Shown: piece after piece, positions 55,396-64,000 of the stretch
Numbering within the stretch: position 1 is the first letter of the stretch
Layout: each line of letters opens with the position of its first letter
Origin: CAWJTV01 sp963845695
Lineage (GTDB): Bacteria > Planctomycetota > Planctomycetia > Isosphaerales > Isosphaeraceae
Direction: 5' to 3'
NCBI GenBank assembly: GCA_963845695.1
Contig: CAWJTQ010000009.1
Coordinates: forward strand, 434,001 to 498,000
DNA: 64,000 bases
Translations under genes and position numbers: made by a program
Notes under the pieces: generated by a model
What the model saw: only the letters and a program-made list of their open reading frames with translations
Told to the model about the DNA's origin: nothing
The model's database searches: none

Positions 55396-56013
55396 TTACC
55401 TCTTCGCGGCCTCGTAGCGACGGCCGATCTCCTCCCAGTTCACGGTATTCCACCAGGCCGTGATGTAATCCGGCCGCCGATTCTGGTATTTCAGGTAGTA
55501 AGCGTGCTCCCAGACGTCGACACCCATGATCGGGGTCAGGCCCTCCATGAGCGGACTATCCTGATTGGGCGTCAACGTGACGGCCAGCTTGCCGTCCTTG
55601 CCCAGGATCAGCCAGGCCCATCCCGAGCCGAATCGGGTGGCCCCGGCCTTGGCCAGGGCTTCCTTGAAGGCCGCGAACCCGCCCAGTTCGGCAGCGATCG
55701 CCGCCGCCAGTGCCCCGGTCGGCTCGCCACCGCCGCCCGGCTTCATGATCTGCCAGAACATCGAATGGTTCGCGTGCCCGCCCCCGTTGTTCCTCACCGC
55801 CGTCCGGATCGACTCCGGCAGCGCGTCGAGATGTCCGATCAGATCCTCAATCGTCTTGCCCTGATGGTCCGGATGATCCTTCAGCGCATTGTTGAGATTG
55901 GTGACATAAGCCTGATGATGCTTGCCGTGATGGATCTCCATGGTCTTGGCGTCGATATGCGGCTCGAGGGCGCCATGATCGTAGGGCAACGGAGGTAGCG
56001 TGTAATCCGCCAT
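55396..56013 (-). CDS. Fe/Mn superoxide dismutase
   Basis: 205 residues; dismutates superoxide to peroxide and oxygen. MADYTLPPLPYDHGALEPHI begins it. Metal ligands: His28 in MEIHHGKHH, His about 82 in GGGHANHSMFW, and Asp and His in MGVDVWEHAYYLKYQNRRPD. GSGWAWLI and NQDSP are standard. The residue pattern GGHANHSMFWQIMKPGGGGE looks Mn-type, but Fe/Mn preference is not safe by eye. No signal peptide, so cytoplasmic. Isolated gene. Confidence 0.96.
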   Translation of the reverse strand: MADYTLPPLPYDHGALEPHIDAKTMEIHHGKHHQAYVTNLNNALKDHPDHQGKTIEDLIGHLDALPESIRTAVRNNGGGHANHSMFWQIMKPGGGGEPTGALAAAIAAELGGFAAFKEALAKAGATRFGSGWAWLILGKDGKLAVTLTPNQDSPLMEGLTPIMGVDVWEHAYYLKYQNRRPDYITAWWNTVNWEEIGRRYEAAKR

Positions 56014-56924
56014 GGTGTTGTCCTCTCCAGGTGGTTTTCGAGGCGTCTGTTCTTCCGGATGGTCTCCGGTCTCGCGGCGCGTCTCCGGATCGGATCGGAG
56101 GTGAGTGCGCGGAGCAACGATCGTCGCACGGCCCTGGCCTCGCAGCCTGGGGATACGAGGATCCCGCGCCGGCGCTCGGGATCGATGCGGGCGCTGCCGC
56201 CATCACCATGATGCGCGCGACGGAGATCGATCCCGCTCCGCACAACCTACCAGAAGAGAACCAGTGCTTCAAATAGGATGCCGAACGCCGCCCGCGGAGG
56301 TCGGATTCGGCAAGGCCGGGAGCCGGGGGTGCAATCGCGTTCTTGTCGGTGCAGATCAAGGGCGAAGGCGACCAGTCCCATCGGCCCGTGGGTGCGGCCA
56401 CGGCCAAGACCCATCACGCTCCGCTCGAACATCTTCGCTCACGTACGCGGCTCGCACGGGCAACCGGGCTTCCGTCCCTCCTCCTTCCCGAACGGCTCCG
56501 TCCCGTTCCTGCGACGGTTCATCGGCTGGATCAGGCTCTGGACCGCCGCGCTGCGGATCGGCAGGCCCAACCGGCGGTCACCGGGGTCGTCCCTCCGGCA
56601 TGGATGGTCCTCGACATCCCCAACACATCAGCTGCGACCGTCTGCGGGTCGTCTTCGGAGCCACTCCGTGGCGGCCCCAGGCGGGCGCAGCCCGCCCGCA
56701 AGCCTGCCCACTCCTGGCGGACATGACCCGCCCACTCCCCGCTCAGCCACCGCTCGTCTGTGGCCCGTTCACGATCCCCGAGGATGAGGTGCCGATCCTG
56801 CCGGTTCGCCATTCCGCTCGGCAGACCCTGTGGTTATGAGTTGTGAGCATGGTGAATGGCTGCAAACTGAGGCGGATGCTGGCATCGTAGGCCTAGAGAA
56901 TGCCCTGTACATTCGTTGGATTTC
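56014..56924. other. gene-free stretch upstream of sod and beside ISAs1
   Basis: About 900 bp without a gene that I can support. It contains the sod promoter region and, near 56530-56830, G/C-rich sequence with no recognisable motif. Composition suggests degraded coding DNA, but no family signal is readable in any frame. Confidence 0.3.
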
Positions 56925-57400
56925 TCGGCGCAGGCCACTTGTCCCAGCGACAGTCCGAACTCGCTGGCCCAGACGCTCACCGAATGCAAGGCGCCCAGGC
57001 CCTTGCCGCGATCGTGGCTCCGCCGCGCTGTCTTGCCATCGACCGCCAAGATCGGTTGAGTCACGCCAGTCGCCTCCGCGGCCGTCGTGCGCAGCGATGG
57101 GAGCCAGTTCGCAAAACCGGCTTGAAAGGCGATTGGCTTGATGAGAACCAAGACGCGCCGATCGACGTCCTTGCGCGGGATCCCGTTGGGCAAGTCGAGC
57201 GCCTCCCAGAGGAACTCTTCTTTCCAAGCCGCCCACTTGGCAATCGCGGTCGGGCCGTCGGCCCCGGCCAAGACCGCCATCAGAGCGATGACCACGACAC
57301 TGACCAGAGGATGCCGTCGATTGACGGTGCAACGGGGATCCTCCAACTCCTCAAAGTGCCGCGCCACCTCGTCCAAACCGATGCGATGAGTTTCGGCCAT
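56925..57400 (-). pseudogene. ISAs1-family transposase, N-terminal fragment
   Basis: Starts at 57400 (MAETHRIGLDEVARHFEELE) with the DDE_Tnp_1-associated N-terminal domain: LEDPRCTVNRRHPLVSVVVI, ALMAVLAGADGPTAIAKWAA and LDLPNGIPRKDV. The catalytic region begins with ILAVDGKTARRSHDRGKGLG (first Asp; DGKxxRRSHD) and LHSVSVWASEFGLSLGQVAC, and stops being recognisable after EKSNE at about 56925. The remaining two thirds, with the other catalytic residues, are absent: 3' truncation. Confidence 0.7.
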
Positions 57401-57517
57401 CGTTCACTCTCCGTGCGGTGCCTCGGATGAAACCACACAGAGAATGCTACAAAAGATCAGCCCGGCGCAAGACCTCATAAATTACCAGGATTGCCTAGGG
57501 TACGCGCTGGCCCTGGG

Positions 57518-57543
57518 GGAGGGACCGATACGTCGGTCCCTCC
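57518..57543. repeat. perfect 11-bp hairpin with TACG loop
   Basis: GGAGGGACCGA-TACG-TCGGTCCCTCC. A UACG tetraloop on a perfect stem is very stable in RNA. No gene ends directly beside it; probably a dispersed repeat or an old terminator. Confidence 0.55.
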
Positions 57544-57556
57544 TACCCCTATCGTC

Positions 57557-57655
57557 CTGACGCCCCCATTCGGGGGCTCAAGGCCGCTTTCCGGAGAACC
57601 GCTCTGGCGACACTCTGACGTCCCATTGGGGGCTCAAGGCCGCTTTCCGGATCGC
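57557..57655. repeat. tandem pair of 58-bp units
   Basis: GGGGGCTCAAGGCCGCTTTC followed by CGGA occurs at 57572-57595 and again at 57628-57651, each preceded by CTGACG-CCC-ATT. Unit length is about 56-58 bp. It lies just upstream of the sigma factor gene. Confidence 0.5.
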
Positions 57656-57782
57656 CTCTGAGAACGAGGCGCAGGTGGGCGAAATCCGGTCGTTCCTGAG
57701 AATTCCGCGAGAAGTCGGAACCGGTGGTCATTTGCGCTACACTACCAAGGGCGAGACAGACCATCGGGAGACTGGAACGACG

Positions 57783-59945
57783 ATGATGGGGCGACCGGGA
57801 TCGGGTGGCCGGCACCTTCGAACCCTCTTTCATCTTGGCACGCTTGGCGGGCTGACTGATGGAGAGCTGCTGAGCCGATTTGCGTCGAGCAGCGGCGACA
57901 CAGCCGAGCTGGCGTTCGCGGCCCTGGTCGAACGTCATGGCCCCATGGTGTTCCGCGTTTGCCGCTCGATCCTGGGCGATGAGCACGATGCGGAGGATGC
58001 GCCTCCAGGCGACGTTCCTGATTCTCGTCCGTCGCGCGGCCACGGTACGCCGACAGGACTCGATCGGGAGCTGGCTGCATGGAGTCGCTCTGCGGGTCGC
58101 GGGCTGCGCCCGGGGTTCGACGGCTCGACGGCGGGCGCGCGAGCGACGGGCCGCCGAGCTCGCCCCCACGGAGTGCTCGGATATCCGGAGCGAGGTCGAC
58201 CTCGCTCCCGTGCTTCACGAGGAGCTGGGCCGGCTACCGGAGCGTTACCGTGGGGTGATCGTGCTCTGCTACCTCGAAGGCTTGAGCTGCGAAGAGGCAG
58301 CGGGCCGTCTGGGTTGGCCCGTCGGAACCGTCAAGAGCCGGCTGGCACGCGGGCGCGAGCGACTCCGAGTCCGCCTCATCCATCGGGGTCTGGCGCCCTC
58401 GGCCGGACTTCTCGCGATGGTGCTCTCGACGGAAGCGGAAGCCGTCGCGATCAAACTACCGACTCTGCTCGTGGAATCCACGGCCCGGAGCGCGACGTTC
58501 TTTGCCGCCGGACAGGCGCCGAGCCTGGGAGTCATCCCGGCATCGGTGGCTGCACTCACCAGAAGGATGCTCATTCTCATGTTCTTGAACAAGCTGACGA
58601 TCGCGGTCGCCATGGTGCTGAGTCTGGCTGCTGCGTCGATGACCATCGTGGCGCTGGCAGAAGGGACATCGGGCCAGCCGCGGGAGGCCAGAGCCCAGCG
58701 GGCCAGGGTCGTCCCCGCGAAAACCATCGAGAAGGACGAGACGCCGGTTCCACCGGAGCCGGTACTGGAGAACGCAATCCGGGCGGCCGATCAGATCACC
58801 GTTCCGTGGATGAAGGCTCAGGCGTTGGCGGATCTCGCCGCAGCCCAGGCACGATTGGGGCAGGTCGAGCCGGCGCGGGCGACCTTCCGCCGGGTGGGTC
58901 AGATCATCGAGGGACTCGGAGACGACGGGTTTCCGGCTGCGACTCTCTCGTGGTTGGCCCAGGCCCAGGCAACCGCCGGCGATCGCGCTTCCACGCAGGC
59001 GATAGTCGCCCAGTTCCTGGATTGTGCCGCGAAGATCGCGAATGACGACAGCCGCCAAAGGCTCCTCCTGATCGCGGCGATGCGGCAGGGGAAGGCCGGT
59101 GACCCGCAAGGTGCGATGAAGGTCGTCGAGGCCTTGAACGGCGCACCCGCGAGTCTGCCGCGCCTTCGCCCTGGCCGAGATCGCGGGAGCGCAGGCCAAG
59201 TCGGGTGATCTCCCCGGTGCCCGCGCCACCATGGCCCAGGCCGACGGCCAAGCGGACCGTGCTGAAAAGGATCCGCCGCCGGAGAATCTCGGTTCCCTCC
59301 ATCCTCTGGACCCCATGCGATTGGCCCGAGTCCGGGGTCTGGCGCCGCTCGCTGCCGCCGAAGCGAAGGCAGGACAAAACGACACGGCCCGGGCCACACT
59401 CCGCAGGGCGCGGCGCCGTCGCCGGTCAGATTCGTGAAGACTATCGGTCGAGTCCCCTGGCCGAGATCGCGATGGTCCAGAGGAAAGTCGGGGATCGTGA
59501 GGCCGCTGATGCAACACTCCGCCTGGCCCTGAAAATCGCCGAAGGGCTCGAAAAGCCCGGTTCCCGGGCTGACGCGCTGGCACAGGTCGCGATCGTGCAA
59601 GCCGACTCGGGTGATCGTGCCGCGGCGCGCGTGACCCTGAACAAGGCGCTTCAAATTGCCGGGGACCCGCCCGAAACCGGCAGCCTCTTTCAGCAACTGG
59701 TCCCCGCGGCGCGGGCCAGGATTGGGGATTGGGAAGGAGGCCGTCAGGCCGCCCTGAGCCTGAACGACGCGATCCTCAGGGCGACCCTCATCGAAAGCCT
59801 GGCCTTCGAGCAGGCGAAAGCAGGTGAGGCCCGCGACGCTCAGGAATGGGCCGAGGCCCAAACGCCGGCTCTGCTCCGGACACGTGCCCTTCTGGGAGTG
59901 GTCCGTGGGATCATCGAACGGAAGACGCCATCGGCCGGAAGATAG
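57783..59945 (+). CDS. large ECF sigma factor with membrane segment and C-terminal TPR-like region, frameshifted
   Basis: Planctomycete-type ECF sigma factor. Sigma-70 region 2: LLSRFASSSGDTAELAFAAL, VERHGPMVFRVCRSILGDEH and DAEDA; after a break near 58000 the next frame gives LQATFLILVRRAATVRRQDS and GSWLHGVALRVAG. Region 4: PVLHEELGRLPERYRGVIVL, CYLEGLSCEEAAGRLGWPVG and TVKSRLARGRERLR. A hydrophobic segment (KLTIAVAMVLSLAAASMTIV) follows at about residue 280, then a TPR-like region: KAQALADLAAAQARLGQVEP, PLAEIAMVQRKVGDREAADA and RADALAQVAIVQADSGDRAA. Further frame changes near 59165 and 59425. Total about 720 residues. The membrane anchor with an outer TPR tail suggests direct signal sensing by the sigma factor itself, without a separate anti-sigma gene nearby. 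Confidence 0.75.
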
Positions 59946-60331
59946 GGAGCGAGTCCACGAAATCGCAAACAACCGCCGATGGGCCGCAAGAGTTCACCGC
60001 CTGCCAATCGACAGGACCACCGAAGCGGTTCGGGCACCAGAGATTGAAACACGAAATCCACGAAATACACGAAAAAACTCGGGTGTCGTGAGAACCAGAC
60101 CCGAGTGGGCCAGCAGCTTCCTGTTCTGGTGGATGGTCATTTGGGATTTGGTGGACCAGAGCGCTTAACGGTTGGCTTGCACACACGAGGACGGCATCGA
60201 TGGGATATGAGCCCGAAGCGCCAGCGAGTGAATTCCGGTGGGAATCATCCATTTACTCGCTGGCGCTTCGGGCTGGTATGCGCAACTCAAGCGTTAGCCG
60301 CTCTAAATCGGACAGCCGCCATCCGTCGCGT
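59946..60331. other. intergenic region with short direct and inverted repeats
   Basis: No gene. CACGAAATCCACGAAATACA (about 60050-60070) is a small direct repeat series CACGAAAT(A/C)C. The 20-bp inverted repeat at 60210-60274 is listed separately. Confidence 0.4.
60210..60274. repeat. large palindromic repeat with 20-bp perfect arms
   Basis: AGCCCGAAGCGCCAGCGAGT (60210-60229) and its exact reverse complement at 60255-60274, with a 25-nt loop. The outer flanks AGCGCTTAACGG (about 60160) and CAAGCGTTAGCCGCT (about 60289) are also partly complementary, so the whole element is about 140 bp. I recall similar AGCGCCAGCGAGT palindromes as dispersed repeats in planctomycete genomes; copy number cannot be seen here. 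Confidence 0.7.
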
Positions 60332-61048
60332 TCAGGGTTTTTCCGATGCCTTCGTCACCGGCGGCTCCCCGATCAAGTTCACGTTGTCCACCCGGCAGAC
60401 GACGTCCTGAAAATCGTCGTTGGTCGAGTATTCCCAACCGATCAGGTAGCTGTGAGGGATGATCTTGCCCGATGCCTTGTCGCGGTTGGGATAGATCATC
60501 GCCTTGTACAGCTGCTTGGCCAGCCGCTGGTTGAACTTCGCCACCAGGGAGGGCTCAGAGAAGACACCGCCGTCGTTCAGCCCGTCGTTGGAGAGCCAGA
60601 AGCCGAACGGTGCATCACCCGGGTCGAATTCGGTCGTCGATCCCTTTGCCAACGAGGGAGGCAGGTTCTTGCCGGTCCGTAGGTCCTCCGTCGTGTTCTT
60701 GTAGATAGAGGACCAGAGTTCGTTCCTCTTCGGAGCCGCAACGCCCGGGGATCCCGTCGAATACCAGCCGCCGCGATTCCGGGTCTCCAGCCCCAGGGCG
60801 ATGATGGGCGTGAACCGGACCGGGCCGGGGCCTGCCTTGTGGAATCGGCCGGGCGTGGCTTCGGCGGTCGTCTTTACCGGGTTGAGGAGGTCATCGAACA
60901 TCGCGAGACCATAGCGATCCTCGAGGATGACCACCCAGTCCGGCTCGCCAGGACCCGGGGCGACCTTGGGCTGTTTCGCGGTCTGGGCCCGGGAAGCGGC
61001 GATCGGACCGAGGATCAGAATGAGGGCGAAGAGGTGTCGCTTATTCAT
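60332..61048 (-). CDS. secreted protein of unknown function (DUF4114-like end)
   Basis: 238 residues. Signal peptide MNKRHLFALILILGPIAASR with a cleavage site near SRAQ. The rest has no domain I can name with confidence, but the C-terminal IPHSYLIGWEYSTNDDFQDV followed by VCRVDNVNLI resembles the calcium-binding-like end of DUF4114/PEP-CTERM proteins (YLxGxExxxxxDxDxxDxxxxVxNV). A central part (GDAPFGFWLSNDGLNDGG) supports that reading. Its start overlaps the stop of the YfhO-like gene by 8 bp, same strand, so they are co-transcribed. Confidence 0.6.
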   Translation of the reverse strand: MNKRHLFALILILGPIAASRAQTAKQPKVAPGPGEPDWVVILEDRYGLAMFDDLLNPVKTTAEATPGRFHKAGPGPVRFTPIIALGLETRNRGGWYSTGSPGVAAPKRNELWSSIYKNTTEDLRTGKNLPPSLAKGSTTEFDPGDAPFGFWLSNDGLNDGGVFSEPSLVAKFNQRLAKQLYKAMIYPNRDKASGKIIPHSYLIGWEYSTNDDFQDVVCRVDNVNLIGEPPVTKASEKP

Positions 61049-63998
61049 GGTCAGAGAGCTCCTCGGGTGTGGGCTCGGGCAGCGGTTCGATCAGAGGATC
61101 CACGGGTCGGAAGATGCAAGCCACGCCCAGCAAGGCCAGAAGGCCGAGGCCCGCGAGCGAGATCATCCCTCCCACCCGGAACGATTGGGGGGCGTAGGTA
61201 TAGACCAGGTGATGCTTACCCACCGGTACGGCGGCCCCGCGCATCATCCGATTGACCCGGTAAATCCGCGCGGGTTTGTCGTCGATGGTCAGTTTCCAGC
61301 CCGGGTAATAGATGTCGGCCAGCACGACGAGGCCGGGCTTTTCGAGATTCACCTCGAGCTCCACTTGTTGAGAATTGGGATAGCTGACCTCGACCGATTC
61401 GGACTGCACCGGCGTGCTGCCTGGCAGCGAGGAGGCCAGCTCCAAGAAGTCCGCGAGTTCCACCCAGGCCCATTGCAGTGGGTTGAAGACCTGGCAGGTG
61501 GTGTCGAGCCAGAGTGAATCGCCCGAGTAGATGATCTCCTGCATCGCGCGCCTGCGTTCTTCCCGGGTCATCCCCGTGAGTGGCTCGATGGTGCTGCGCT
61601 CTGTGCACCACCCAGGCTCGGGGGTGGTCTGCCAGGTTGCGGAGGATCTGGAAATCCTGATGAGTGACCCACTCGTTGTTCGATTTGCGATCCTTAGGCG
61701 GGCGGAGCTTTTCGGGGTCGGGGTAGATCAGCTCGGTCTGCATGACGAAGGTCGCAAAGCCTCGGAACTCGTCGAGCCAGCCGTTGGGATAGATCGGCAG
61801 GATGAAGTAACGCGTGTTCCACATGTCGAACGATCGACGAGGGAAGTAGACCACTTCCTTGCCGAGCTCGATATTCAGCGCCCGCGCCATCTCCGCCGTC
61901 TTCACGGTCCGGGGAAAGCCGCCAAAATACCAGTCATAATCATAGAGCTCGGCGACCCCCAAGGTATGGGTGTACTCGATGCCGTAGTTGATGCCGTACT
62001 TCGGCTGGAGGGTATCGCGCTCCCAGACCACCATGTCCAGATTCCGATCGTTCGAGGGCGTCGTGCTCCAACCGAGCGGGTCCCAGGAAGGCATCCGGTG
62101 GACGCGGAACGGTCCTGGTGTGGGGTGAGTGCGTTCGTAATCCTGGAGGATCCGGGCGATATCGGGGGTCGTCTCGAAGACGGATTGGGGGACTGTCGAG
62201 ATGAACCGGGCGTTGGCGGCGGCCAGGTCGACGGTCGTGACACCCAATGCGAGGGCACCGGCCCAGAAAGGGCGTTTCCGGATCAGATGGATCGCAACCA
62301 GTCCGAGGGCGAGAACCGTCGAGGTCTGTGCCAGGCTTCGAACGATCGCGGTGAATGCGCCATCGGGATCGAGGGGGCCATAGAGGACGTTCCCGGGCAT
62401 TCTCCGCAGCGCTTCCAAGATCGCCGGACGTTCGATCAGGACCCCCGACAGTACGGCCAGGCTCAAGACGAGCAACATGACCGAGAGCGCCGTGGCGCGT
62501 CGTGTTCCCCTCTCGCGAAGGCCGTCCCAGCCCAGTCCCGCGAGGGCGGCGAGCGCCAGGCTGGTAAAGGTGAACAGCTTGGCGGGGTATCGAAACTGGC
62601 GGAAGCCGGGCAGGAGCTTCGTCATCCACCAGTAGATACCGCCATCGCCATCGCGGAGGAACCGGTCGAGTCGGATCGGCGTCGAATCATCCTTGTCGAG
62701 GGGGCCCAGTTTCTCGAACTGGGCCTGAAACGCCGGCAACTTGGTGCCCTCGGCGAGCACCCGCGCCGCCCAGATCGGGCTCGTGTATTTGCCCAGACTC
62801 CCCAGCAGGCTGACCACCAGGATGACCGAGAGCCAGATGCGCCACGGGATCCGCGCCGAAGGACCAGCGCGGCCATCGCCAGCATGAGGATCAGGCATCC
62901 CATGTAGAGCGAAGGGACCCAGACCTTCGGCGAGGCGCCCGGCATCCTCAGTCTCTCGCCCCAGAACGTGTTCCCCTCGGAGTGGATGCCCAGTAGATTG
63001 GGCCAGAGAAGCCCCGAGAACCGGATCGGTTCCAGGCTAAACGGATAGATGTCGTGAATGCCCTCGTCCGCGGCGCACGAGGTCTGCTGGGTGTACTCGA
63101 CGACCGGCAGGAGCTGGGCTGCCGCCAGGACGATGGACATTGCCGCCGACATGGCCAATCCCAGCCAGGTGATTCCCATCGTGCGTCGCCAGCCGCGCCA
63201 TCGCCAGTGGCTCAGCGCCACCACGGCCATTCCCAGCCAGGCGACTCCCAGAACCACGTGCCAGCCGCGCCATCGCCAGTTCAACAATTCCGCCACGGTC
63301 GATCCCAGCCCGGCTACTCCCAGATCGCTGGAGAGCTGAAGAAGAAGGTCCGGGAAAAGCACCAACAGGGCCAATCCCAGCCAGGTGACTCCCAAGAGGA
63401 CCGGCCAGCCGCGCCATCGCCAGTTGATGAATAAGATCGTTCCGAAGACTCCCCAGCCCAATGCGACCACCGACGGCACATCCCGCATCCAGGGCAGAGC
63501 CGGTGGCGGAAATCCCTTGGGCCGGAGCGTCGGCAGCCACTGCGCCAGGATCAGGGTCACCGTGATCCAACCTGCGACCCCCAGAACCAGCGTGGGGAGC
63601 CACCACCAGGCGCGGGAGCCCGCGGCAGGCACGTCGCGGCTTTGGGTTCGTGGGTGATCGCCGGTCTGACGCCGGCTCCAGGCGATTCCGGCTGAGTAGC
63701 CGATCCCGGCCAAGCCCAGGAGGTAGGACGATTGCGGGTCGCCACCGAGGGTCTGCATCGCCAGGACGACGGACAGCTCGATCAGCCCCCAACGCCGGCC
63801 GAGCCGGGCCCATCGATCGACGGCATGAAAACCGAGGGGAAGCCACGCGGCGCCGACCAGGTAGATGATGTTGCAATACTGGAAGAGGACCGGGACGCCG
63901 AAGGTATAAGCCAGCGCGCTGAGACCCGAGCCGGTCCAACTGACCTGCCAGAACCTCATCAAGATCAGCATCGACACGAAAGCCAGCAAGGAATGAGC
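61041..63998 (-). CDS. YfhO-family integral membrane protein, 5' end outside window, frameshifted
   Basis: A very long polytopic membrane protein. The recognisable segment from the right edge shows helices (LAFVSMLILMRFWQVSWTGS, LSALAYTFGVPVLFQYCNII, YLVGAAWLPLGFHAVDRWAR), then QTLGGDPQSSYLLGLAGIGY; LLPGFRQFRYPAKLFTFTSL is the family hallmark near FRxPxKF. Frame breaks near 62875 and 61595 divide it into three parts; the last (SLPGSTPVQSESVEVSYPNS, LVVLADIYYPGWKLTIDDKP, RIYRVNRMMRGAAVPVGKHH, LVYTYAPQSFRVGGMI) is the typical YfhO C-terminal beta domain. YfhO proteins are putative glycosyltransferase-like (GT-C) envelope proteins. Three WRWRGW repeats are described separately. Confidence 0.8.
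63186..63430 (-). repeat. triplicated WRWRGW helix segment within the YfhO-like gene
   Basis: The protein contains NWRWRGWPVLLGVTWLGLAL, NWRWRGWHVVLGVAWLGMAV and HWRWRGWRRTMGITWLGLAM. At the DNA level GCCGCGCCATCGCCAGT occurs three times on the plus strand (about 63191, 63262 and 63408). Spacing is about 71 and 146 bp, as if one unit had doubled and then spread. Confidence 0.75.
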
Positions 63999-64000
63999 GA

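Noticed and set aside
60040..60090. CRISPR-like short repeats (CACGAAAT series)
   Set aside because: Units are 8-10 bp, irregular and without spacers; no cas genes nearby.
63054..63434. Plus-strand frame with repeated SQPGDS-like units
   Set aside because: The repetition merely mirrors the triplicated WRWRGW coding unit of the opposite strand.

Overview
The window looks like a chromosomal segment of a high-GC planctomycete, probably of the Isosphaeraceae/Gemmatales type. The supporting signs are a beta-helix protein with a planctomycete-type N-terminal export motif (RFRPSLNQLEYRIVLS), large ECF sigma factors fused to TPR tails, YfhO-type giant membrane proteins, a PQQ-like propeller protein, di-haem cytochromes, and abundant IS families (ISL3, IS630, IS5, ISKra4, ISAs1, RAYT). 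The assignment is an inference from protein style; no rRNA or tRNA gene was seen.

Layout. 1-10.7 kb is a graveyard of mobile DNA: a decayed integrase-type transposase, an AT-richer TPR gene and a membrane-protein gene cut by a truncated IS5, an ISL3 remnant, a broken HSP90-like/TPR-like gene pair, and a nest in which a REP-associated tyrosine transposase (RAYT) is interrupted by an IS630 element. The RAYT flanking repeats carry a probable ORF-less group II intron on the left and an IS4-type element on the right. 10.7-18.5 kb is a minus-strand operon encoding a MoxR AAA+ ATPase, a bpX-like protein, a vWA plus beta-propeller protein and a second, TPR plus beta-propeller protein. This is a MoxR-vWA-beta-propeller ternary system and the most interesting locus in the window. 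18.9-28.4 kb is mostly housekeeping: mutL, a DUF5678-like/retropepsin-like pair, a PQQ-like propeller protein, an aroDE fusion, aroK, a prepilin peptidase, a LapA-like membrane protein and a coiled-coil lipoprotein. 28.5-30.7 kb holds a soluble histidine kinase, a small BON-like protein and an ANTAR response regulator. 31-33.6 kb has a MaoC hydratase, an SDR oxidoreductase and a sugar-isomerase-like protein. 34-39.5 kb has a beta-helix surface protein, a broken WD40 gene and a decayed IS5. 39.6-44.8 kb has an HpcH aldolase, a GT4 glycosyltransferase, a Nudix protein, a di-haem cytochrome and a second MaoC protein. 45-48.6 kb is a histidine operon (hisD, GNAT, hisC, hisB). 48.9-57.4 kb has an LPG-synthase-TM protein, a ParE/Phd-type toxin-antitoxin pair, an ISKra4 remnant, greA, an RluA-type pseudouridine synthase, a lipoprotein, sodA/B and an ISAs1 remnant. 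57.8-64 kb has an ECF sigma-TPR fusion, a large palindromic repeat, a secreted protein and a YfhO-type protein that runs off the right edge.

A striking general property is the number of single-base frame breaks in otherwise well-conserved genes: three of the four ternary-system genes, hisC twice, and SDR, GT4, rluA, the sigma factor and yfhO. Many lie in GC-alternating or homopolymer runs. Either the sequence has uncorrected indel errors, or many genes here are genuinely decaying. For such genes I give the reconstructed span and describe the break. Domain calls rest on motifs read by eye; no database search was possible.
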